DNA of 11,018 nt, taken from contig JAITGB010000115.1 of assembly GCA_031280945.1 (NCBI GenBank), forward strand, positions 1 to 11,018, read 5' to 3'. Under the pieces are notes generated by a model. The model was not told the DNA's origin. It saw only the letters and a list, made by a program, of their open reading frames with translations, and ran no database searches. This document shows, piece after piece, positions 5,095-11,018 of the stretch. Numbering within the stretch: the first letter of the stretch is position 1; every line of letters starts with the position of its first letter. Made by a program: the position numbers and the translations under genes. The DNA is from Spirochaetales bacterium (GTDB lineage Bacteria; Spirochaetota; Spirochaetia; DTKZ01).

Positions 5095-6964
5095 GGACCC
5101 CAAGACGCCCCCTGGCCCTGTGCGTTTTAATTTTGGAAACAACCGCTTTGCGCTGGTTTTTCTTGTGGTGCTGATGACCATGTTTATCCTGTTTTTCTTT
5201 TTCAGCGATAAAACCGTGGAAAACGAGATTCCCTATTCGGTCTTTTTGACCTACGTGGAAGACGGTCTCGTGGAAGAGGTGAAAATCATCGACCAGTACG
5301 AGATTCAGGGAAAAATGAAGGGCAGGGGGGGAGAGCCGGCCCTTTTCAAAACCAATATCCCGTATTTCGACAACACCCTTGTTCCGTCCCTCAGGTCAAA
5401 AAACATTCTTGTTTCCGGCAGTCTCAAGGCTGTTTCGCCCCTGCGCATTGTTATTGAGTTTATTCCCTGGTTCATTGGGTTCTTTTTTATCTGGTTTATG
5501 TTCCGCCAGTTTCAGGGGGGCGGCAGCAAGGCTTTTTCTTTCGGAAGGAGCAGGGCCAAGCTCTATTCGGACGGCGGAAAAAAGACAACCTTCAAGGATG
5601 TAGCGGGGCAAAAGGAGGCCAAGTACGAACTCCAGGAAGTTGTTGAATTCCTGAAAAGTCCTGAAAAGTTTACCAAGATGGGCGCGAAAATTCCCAAGGG
5701 CGTACTCCTTGTGGGAATGCCGGGTACGGGAAAAACCCTCCTCGCCAAGGCCTGCGCGGGGGAGGCCAACGTTGCCTTTTTCCACATGTCGGGTTCTGAT
5801 TTTGTGGAAATGTTTGTGGGCGTGGGCGCGAGCCGCGTGCGGGACCTTTTTGAGCAGGGCAGGCGCAACGCTCCCTGTATTCTTTTTATCGATGAGCTTG
5901 ACGCGGTGGGCCGTACGCGGGGAGCGGGGTACGGGGGCGGCCACGACGAGAGGGAGCAGACCTTAAACCAGATGCTTGTGGAGATGGACGGTTTTGAGAC
6001 AAAAGACGGGGTTATTATTCTTGCCGCGACAAACAGGCCGGATGTTCTTGACCCGGCTCTTTTGCGTCCCGGCCGTTTTGACAGGCAGGTTGTCGTTGAT
6101 ATGCCGGATATTCAGGAGAGGGAGGACATACTCAAAATTCACTGCGGACGTATTCCCCTTGCCCCTGAGATTGATATTACCCGCCTTGCGCGGGCAACGC
6201 CGGGGACTTCCGGCGCGGACCTTGCCAACCTCGTCAACGAGGCGGCCCTTTTTGCGGCGCGCAAGGACAAGACTATTGTTGAAATGGACGACTTTGAGGA
6301 AGCGCGCGACAAGATTCTCCTCGGCGTTGCCCGCAAGTCCCGTGTGATTCTCCCGAAGGAGAAGAAAATGACGGCCATACACGAGTCGGGCCATGCTCTT
6401 CTCCACTATTATCTGAAAAACGCGGACCCCCTACACAAGGTAACGGTTGTGCCCCACGGCAGGGCCCTGGGGCTTTCCATGTCTTTGCCGGAAAACGACG
6501 CCTATTCGCGTTCGCGCGGCTGGCTTGAGGACCGCATACGCATTTGTTTTGGCGGCTATATTGCCGAAAGGCTCGTCTACGGCGAGACAACTACGGGTAC
6601 GAAAAACGATATTGAGCAGGCTACGGAGCTTGCCCGCAAAATGGTTTGTGAATGGGGTATGAGTTCCGCAATAGGCCCAATCGCGTACGGGCAGGAAGAC
6701 GAGCCCATTTTCCTGGGCAAGGAGATTGCCCGCCACAGGGATTATTCGGAGGAGACTGCCCGCACCATAGATGGAGCGATTCACGATTTTATCGAACAGG
6801 CCCTTGCGGAGGTGGAGAAGATTCTTGTTGAACACAGGGACCAGCTTGAACTCCTTGCCGATACTCTTGTGGAAAAGGAGACCCTGGACGATGAGGAAAT
6901 CAGAAAGCTTCTGGGTTTTCCACCCCGGCCAGGAAAGGAATCTCTGAAAGCGGAAGCCGGGTAG
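5072..6964 (+). CDS. ftsH: ATP-dependent zinc metalloprotease FtsH
   Basis: A 630-residue inner-membrane AAA+ protease that degrades unassembled or damaged membrane proteins and some soluble ones. Order: a short polar N-terminus; membrane helix 1 (about 25-45); an extracytoplasmic domain (about 46-123); membrane helix 2 (about 125-147); then the AAA domain with Walker A GMPGTGKT (215-222), pore loop MFVG (247-250), Walker B ILFIDE (270-275) and the second region of homology NRPDVLDPALLRPGRFDR (321-338). The peptidase domain follows, with zinc site HESGH (437-441) and probable third ligand Asp513 in KNDIEQA. HESGH replaces the commoner HEAGH and GMPGTGKT the commoner GPPGTGKT; both keep the essential residues. 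GTG 5072 is chosen because GGAG (5062-5065) lies 6 nt upstream and a complete N-terminus follows. It overlaps tilS by 23 nt. Confidence 0.97.
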   Translation: MDNKNNSEDPKTPPGPVRFNFGNNRFALVFLVVLMTMFILFFFFSDKTVENEIPYSVFLTYVEDGLVEEVKIIDQYEIQGKMKGRGGEPALFKTNIPYFDNTLVPSLRSKNILVSGSLKAVSPLRIVIEFIPWFIGFFFIWFMFRQFQGGGSKAFSFGRSRAKLYSDGGKKTTFKDVAGQKEAKYELQEVVEFLKSPEKFTKMGAKIPKGVLLVGMPGTGKTLLAKACAGEANVAFFHMSGSDFVEMFVGVGASRVRDLFEQGRRNAPCILFIDELDAVGRTRGAGYGGGHDEREQTLNQMLVEMDGFETKDGVIILAATNRPDVLDPALLRPGRFDRQVVVDMPDIQEREDILKIHCGRIPLAPEIDITRLARATPGTSGADLANLVNEAALFAARKDKTIVEMDDFEEARDKILLGVARKSRVILPKEKKMTAIHESGHALLHYYLKNADPLHKVTVVPHGRALGLSMSLPENDAYSRSRGWLEDRIRICFGGYIAERLVYGETTTGTKNDIEQATELARKMVCEWGMSSAIGPIAYGQEDEPIFLGKEIARHRDYSEETARTIDGAIHDFIEQALAEVEKILVEHRDQLELLADTLVEKETLDDEEIRKLLGFPPRPGKESLKAEAG

Positions 6965-7004
6965 CGGAAGGTTACGTAAAGGTACGAAAAGAGCGGGCGC
7001 GGTT

Positions 7005-8780
7005 ATGGGGAAAAAGTTATGTTTGTGTGTGTTCCTCTCTGGCTTTTTAGCCGGCCTTGCGCCGCTTTCAGGGGATGAGGGGCTTGCGCGGCTCTACTTT
7101 GAAAGCGCGAAAAATTTTGCGGAGGCGGCTTCGCGGGCTGAGGCCCTGGAGTTTTTGAAATCTGCCCTGATTTTCCGGCCTGAGTATTCGGACGCTCTTC
7201 TCCTGCAAAGCCGTCTGTTTGCGGAAGAAGCCTCCGGCCTGCCCCGGGCTCTTGAGGCGGCGCGCTCAGCGGTGAAGCACGGCACGTGGGAGGCTTCAAG
7301 CCGCAGCGAGGGGGCTTTATTCCTTGCGGGCCTTCTTGTGGACACAAAGAACTGGAAGGAAGCCCTCACCCTCATTGAAAGTCTTCCTCCGGGGACGCCT
7401 TCGGCGGACGAGCTTGTACTGAAGCTGCGTTGTTACCGGGGCCTGAGGGACCGCCTAAAACTGGATGCTGTTCTGAAAACCGCGCTGGAGGGTTTTCCGC
7501 AGGATTCCCGCTTTCTGGAAATCTTTTTTAAAACAGCAGACCCCCTGAAACCCGATACGGTAAAACGTTTTGAGCTTATGGATAAAACCCTGGCCCAAAA
7601 CCTTCCGGCGTTTGCCGCGTACATTCTGTCCGCAAAAAGCGCGGACAACATTCTCACCCTTGCGTGGGATTATTTCCGCGCGGGCGGAAACGACCCTGCT
7701 GTTTCCTGTCTTCTCATGGAACAGGGGCTGGTTGAGCCTGTGCGGGAAATGGAACGCTTCGTGAGCCTGGGAGGTATGAAGAGGCTTGACCTTCTGCGCA
7801 AGGCGTTCCTCTCTACGCGGCAGAAGCACCCGTCTCTCGTAGCGGAGCTTCTTGCGGCTTTTACCGGCGTTTCTGTTCTCGACAAGGATGGAGACGCAAT
7901 TCCTGAGGAGAGATTTCATGTAAAGTCAGGCGAGCCCTTTCTCTGGGAAATTGACAGAGACCAGGACGGAGTCGCCGAAATATCCGTGGAATTCGGCTCC
8001 CGGCGCTTTTCTCCGGCCTCGCGGTTTTCGCCGGAGCCCGAACGGATAACCTACAGGCAGGGCGGGACTGTTATGGTGTGCATCTATGCGGGCTATCCGT
8101 ATCTGGAGAAGGTTTTATACGAAGACGAAGTTGTCTTGCCGCAAAGCTGGCTCTCTTCGGCGGAGGATGCGGCAGCGCTTGCGTTCCGGCGTTCCGGCGC
8201 GGCTTTTTTGGGCAATTCTTCTCCGGTACAGCGCAGGGTTTTGAACCACATATCTCCTGCCTCCCTCGGCGTTGAAATTCTTTCCGGTTCGAGTTTCGCG
8301 GAAGAGCCTTTCGGAAAAATTCCCTGGATAGGGTACGCCCTTAATGCCAGAGCGGAGTTTCTCCCCCTTGAAAAAGTACATTCCTTTACCTCTATGTACG
8401 AAGAAAGGAATTCCGCTTCGGCGGATTACGCGAAGCGCGTTTTTCTGCGCGGAGGCGAAGCCGTACAAATTGATATAGTCTTTTCGGGCGGGGAGAAAGA
8501 AATTATTCTGCACAGGATAGTTCTTGACGGCGGAAGAATTTCCTACGGCCTGCGCGACATTGACAGGGACGGCGTCTTCGATGTACGGGAGTTTTTTGAG
8601 GACGGAAAACTTCGTTCTCTTTCCCTGGGGAAGGAAGGCGGCAAGGAAGAATACAGGGAAACGTTTTTTCCTGATATATTAAAAGAGTGGGATTTTAACC
8701 GGGACGGAATAATAGATGCGCGGGAGCTGTGGACTTCCGCGGGCCCCCTGCGGCATTATTTTGAAGGAGACAAAAAATGA
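7005..8780 (+). CDS. Exported protein with helical repeats and EF-hand-like calcium loops, function unknown
   Basis: A 591-residue protein. The start MGKKLCLCVFLSGFLAGLAP looks like a Sec signal peptide, with cleavage near LSG-DE (about residue 23) and no lipobox at a usable place. Residues about 25-290 are Ala/Leu-rich paired helices like TPR repeats (for example residues 33-60, 77-93 and 101-125). The rest is mixed, with Asp-rich loops: DKDGDAIPEE (293-302), DRDQDGVAE (317-325), and two full 12-residue EF-hand loops DIDRDGVFDVRE (518-529) and DFNRDGIIDARE (563-574). In both full loops, positions 1, 3, 5, 6, 9 and 12 are as expected for calcium binding. I do not recognise a named family. It lies 40 nt after ftsH with only a weak ribosome site, and its TGA overlaps the next ATG (ATGA), which suggests joint production with the HtrA-like protease. 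A calcium-dependent partner or adaptor is an inference. Confidence 0.85.
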   Translation: MGKKLCLCVFLSGFLAGLAPLSGDEGLARLYFESAKNFAEAASRAEALEFLKSALIFRPEYSDALLLQSRLFAEEASGLPRALEAARSAVKHGTWEASSRSEGALFLAGLLVDTKNWKEALTLIESLPPGTPSADELVLKLRCYRGLRDRLKLDAVLKTALEGFPQDSRFLEIFFKTADPLKPDTVKRFELMDKTLAQNLPAFAAYILSAKSADNILTLAWDYFRAGGNDPAVSCLLMEQGLVEPVREMERFVSLGGMKRLDLLRKAFLSTRQKHPSLVAELLAAFTGVSVLDKDGDAIPEERFHVKSGEPFLWEIDRDQDGVAEISVEFGSRRFSPASRFSPEPERITYRQGGTVMVCIYAGYPYLEKVLYEDEVVLPQSWLSSAEDAAALAFRRSGAAFLGNSSPVQRRVLNHISPASLGVEILSGSSFAEEPFGKIPWIGYALNARAEFLPLEKVHSFTSMYEERNSASADYAKRVFLRGGEAVQIDIVFSGGEKEIILHRIVLDGGRISYGLRDIDRDGVFDVREFFEDGKLRSLSLGKEGGKEEYRETFFPDILKEWDFNRDGIIDARELWTSAGPLRHYFEGDKK

Positions 8781-10585
8781 AGATGCGCACAGCCCTTGCC
8801 GCCTTTCTTGTAATTATTTTTTTCTCCTGCGAAACGCGGCCTTCCCCGCTTCCTGAAACCAAAAGCCTTGACGCCATAACCTATCAGGAAATAAGCCGCT
8901 TTATTGAGGAAGGCTCTCCCACAAAAGCCTACCAGTGGATATACGGCCTGCGCTCCCGTGGCGAACCTCTTTTGTCCGCCGCCGACCTTGACAGCCTCGC
9001 CGGAAGCGCCGGAGAAAAACTCCTCGCTGTTTTTCATAAAGCCGTGGAAGAAAAAAAATACAGAATGGCGGAGGCGTACCTCCTGTCCCTGCGGAATTCA
9101 GGTTCGCTCCCGGAGGAGTTTGCATGGGATACAACGCGGCTTCTCTTTCAGCAGGCCGAAGAGTACAGGCTCGCGGGCAACGATGTTCTTGCCCTGTATA
9201 CCTTTTTGCAAATAGAGGATTTATCCTCTCTCTCCCTGGACGACCTTGATGTTTATTCTGACATTTCCCTCAAGGTCAACAACAGTTCGGCCCTGCGGCG
9301 CATACGGGTTTCGCTGGAGGCGCGGGGCGGGGTTTTCTCCGAAGAAAAAAAAGCCGCGGCATCACGAATAACCAGTCCCGTGGAAATGCTCTCCGGCTCC
9401 GTAACAATCTGGGTCAACAGGGGCATCCGTATTGAAGGCGGGGTAGGGCTGCCCGACAGGGTTATAGGCAGCGGTTTTTTTATTGACCAGAGAGGCTATC
9501 TTCTTACCAACTATCACGTTATTTCAAGCGAAGTTGACCCCAAGTACGAGGGCTATTCCCGCGTTTTTATAAGGCTTTCGGACAGGCCGGAAGACAGAAT
9601 TCCCGCAAAGGTTGTGGGCTACAGCAGGATTTTCGATGTGGCCCTCCTCAAAGCGGAAGTGAAGCCGAATTTTGTCTTCGGCATAACCGACATTGAAGAG
9701 CTGAAAGCAGGAACGCGGGTCTTTGCCATAGGCTCACCCGGCGGACTTGAGAAAACCATTACCGCGGGAATTGTTTCGGCCACCTCGCGGCGCTTTCTCC
9801 AAATGGGAGACGCCATGCAGATGGACGTTCCCGTAAACCCCGGTAACTCAGGCGGCCCCCTTGTGGACGAAACAGGCCGCATGGTGGGAATAGTCTTTGC
9901 GGGAATAGAGCAGTTTCAGGGAGTCAATTTTGCCATACCCGGATACTGGGTCTTGAAATTCCTTCCCAGCCTGTATACGGAAGGGGAAATTACTCACTCG
10001 TGGCTTGGCCTCTCCGTCCACGAAACAAAAGACGGGCTTGAAGTTCTCTACGCAGCTCCGCAGTCTCCCGCGCGGGAAGCGGGAATAGGTCCCGGCGACC
10101 GCGTTCTTGCGATTAATACCGAAAAGGTACGAACCATACGGGGAGCCCAGGACGTTCTTCTCTCCCTGGAGCCGGAAACTTTTATCCCCGTAACAATACT
10201 CCGCTTCGGCGCGGAAAAAATCATCTATCTTGCTCTGGGAAAAAGACCCTACAGCCCCCTTGAAGTTTCCTTAAACCGCGACATTAAAGAAAACCTCTTT
10301 CCGCCGCTTTTTGGTTTTTCGGCGCGCCGGCTCATGATTTCCCGCAATCCCGTTTCGGAGTTTTTTTCCTCCGCAAGCGATTACGCCGTGGAAAGAGTTC
10401 TCCCCGGTTCGGTTGCCGATGAAACAGGCATCTCCGAAAACGACCCTTTTACCTTACACTCATGGCGTGTCGATAACGAGCGCAGGATTGTACTCATGCA
10501 GCTCGCAATAAAAAAACAAAAGGCAGGATTTCTTGATGCGGGAGTACAGCTTGGCGCGTACTTTGAGCAGAACAACTTTATATGA
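8777..10585 (+). CDS. HtrA/DegP-like serine protease lipoprotein with PDZ domain
   Basis: A 602-residue protein with a lipoprotein signal MKMRTALAAFLVIIFFSC; Cys18 is the likely lipid-modified residue, in a relaxed lipobox FFSC as found in spirochaetes. Residues about 30-190 are helical and TPR-like. A trypsin-fold S1C protease domain follows (about 205-395), with an intact triad: His247 in TNYHVI, Asp287 in FDVALL, Ser358 in GNSGGPL. A PDZ domain spans about 407-488 (WLGLSVHET, then PAREAGIGPGDRVLAINTEKV). A second, degenerate PDZ-like segment may occupy about 535-600. HtrA proteases degrade or refold damaged envelope proteins. The long helical N-terminal part is not found in classical DegP. 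GAAGGAG (8763-8769) gives a strong ribosome site, and both ends overlap neighbours by 4 nt (ATGA), so it is coupled to the EF-hand protein upstream and lepA downstream. The family is secure; the substrate is unknown. Confidence 0.93.
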   Translation: MKMRTALAAFLVIIFFSCETRPSPLPETKSLDAITYQEISRFIEEGSPTKAYQWIYGLRSRGEPLLSAADLDSLAGSAGEKLLAVFHKAVEEKKYRMAEAYLLSLRNSGSLPEEFAWDTTRLLFQQAEEYRLAGNDVLALYTFLQIEDLSSLSLDDLDVYSDISLKVNNSSALRRIRVSLEARGGVFSEEKKAAASRITSPVEMLSGSVTIWVNRGIRIEGGVGLPDRVIGSGFFIDQRGYLLTNYHVISSEVDPKYEGYSRVFIRLSDRPEDRIPAKVVGYSRIFDVALLKAEVKPNFVFGITDIEELKAGTRVFAIGSPGGLEKTITAGIVSATSRRFLQMGDAMQMDVPVNPGNSGGPLVDETGRMVGIVFAGIEQFQGVNFAIPGYWVLKFLPSLYTEGEITHSWLGLSVHETKDGLEVLYAAPQSPAREAGIGPGDRVLAINTEKVRTIRGAQDVLLSLEPETFIPVTILRFGAEKIIYLALGKRPYSPLEVSLNRDIKENLFPPLFGFSARRLMISRNPVSEFFSSASDYAVERVLPGSVADETGISENDPFTLHSWRVDNERRIVLMQLAIKKQKAGFLDAGVQLGAYFEQNNFI

Positions 10586-11018
10586 AAAATAAAAACATAC
10601 GCAATTTTTGCATTATCGCGCACATAGACCACGGAAAGTCCACTCTCGCGGACCGCTTTATCCAGAAAGCCCGCGTCGTGTCGGACAGAAATTTCAAAGA
10701 CCAAATGCTCGACAGCATGGACATAGAAAGGGAAAGAGGCATAACTATTAAATCAACCGCCATCACCATTCCCTATACGGGAGAAGACGGGGAAACCTAT
10801 ACCTTAAACCTCGTCGACACCCCCGGACACGTTGATTTTTCCTACGAAGTCTCCCGCGCCATATCCTCCTGCGAAGGCGCCCTCCTTCTCATAGACGCAA
10901 CCCAGGGAGTTGAAGCCCAGACCCTCTCCAATATGTATATGGCTCTGGAACACAACCTTGAAATTCTCCCCGTTATCAACAAAATAGACCTCCCCGCAGC
11001 GGACGTGGAAAACGTCAA
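10582..11018 (+). CDS. lepA: Elongation factor 4 (LepA), 5' part
   Basis: The first 145 codons of a translational GTPase that binds the ribosome and is linked to initiation, back-translocation and ribosome maturation; the frame stays open to the window end. Motifs: G1 loop AHIDHGKST (13-21), switch I with DSMDIERERGITIK (44-57), G3 DTPGHVD (79-85) and G4 NKID (133-136). The wording of DSMDIERERGITIK and GVEAQTLSNMYMALEHNLEI (109-128) separates LepA from EF-G and TypA. The ATG overlaps the TGA of the protease gene (ATGA at 10582-10585). No strong Shine-Dalgarno is visible, so translation probably depends on coupling. The 3' part, with the LepA-specific C-terminal domain, lies outside the window. 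Confidence 0.95.
   Translation, partial: MKNKNIRNFCIIAHIDHGKSTLADRFIQKARVVSDRNFKDQMLDSMDIERERGITIKSTAITIPYTGEDGETYTLNLVDTPGHVDFSYEVSRAISSCEGALLLIDATQGVEAQTLSNMYMALEHNLEILPVINKIDLPAADVENV

Overview
This window looks like a chromosomal housekeeping region of a spirochaete, most likely a Treponema-like bacterium with fairly high GC. The evidence is the gene order ispE, spoVG, tRNA-Gln, rplY, pth, tilS, ftsH. It matches the Borrelia order spoVG-rplY-pth-tilS-ftsH and is a compact form of the Bacillus ispE...spoVG...ctc-pth...tilS...ftsH region, without glmU and prs. A lipoprotein signal with a relaxed, spirochaete-style lipobox (FFSC) fits this. The taxon is inferred from gene content only.

Layout. 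Bases 1-634 hold the 3' end of a glycine-rich, repeat-bearing protein that is probably at the cell surface. Bases 635-1063 carry no gene. They contain an unusual 339-bp palindrome (654-992) built from nested hairpins that share one axis, with an intrinsic terminator at its centre (813-843), followed by a consensus promoter (1029-1056) that seems to give ispE a leaderless or near-leaderless mRNA. From 1064 to the end all genes are on the + strand and tightly packed: ispE (isoprenoid precursor synthesis), spoVG (nucleic-acid-binding regulator), tRNA-Gln(UUG), rplY (ribosomal protein L25/CTC), pth (peptidyl-tRNA hydrolase), tilS (tRNA-Ile lysidine synthetase), ftsH (membrane AAA+ protease), an exported protein with helical repeats and EF-hand loops, an HtrA-like lipoprotein protease with a PDZ domain, and the 5' end of lepA (EF4).

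How the genes fit together. rplY, tRNA-Gln, pth, tilS and lepA serve translation. ftsH and the HtrA-like lipoprotein serve protein quality control, on the two sides of the inner membrane. Gaps are at most about 42 nt, four junctions overlap, and no convincing terminator was found after ispE, so one long operon, possibly with internal promoters, is plausible.

Most unusual points: the coaxial nested palindrome at 654-992; pth, which has no ATG, GTG or TTG able to start the full-length protein; the likely leaderless ispE; the translationally coupled EF-hand protein and HtrA-like lipoprotein; and a reversal of G/C skew along genes that all point the same way. I found no CRISPR array, transposase or phage genes. 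The best candidate for something undescribed is the palindromic element, but it is non-coding and its function is unknown.
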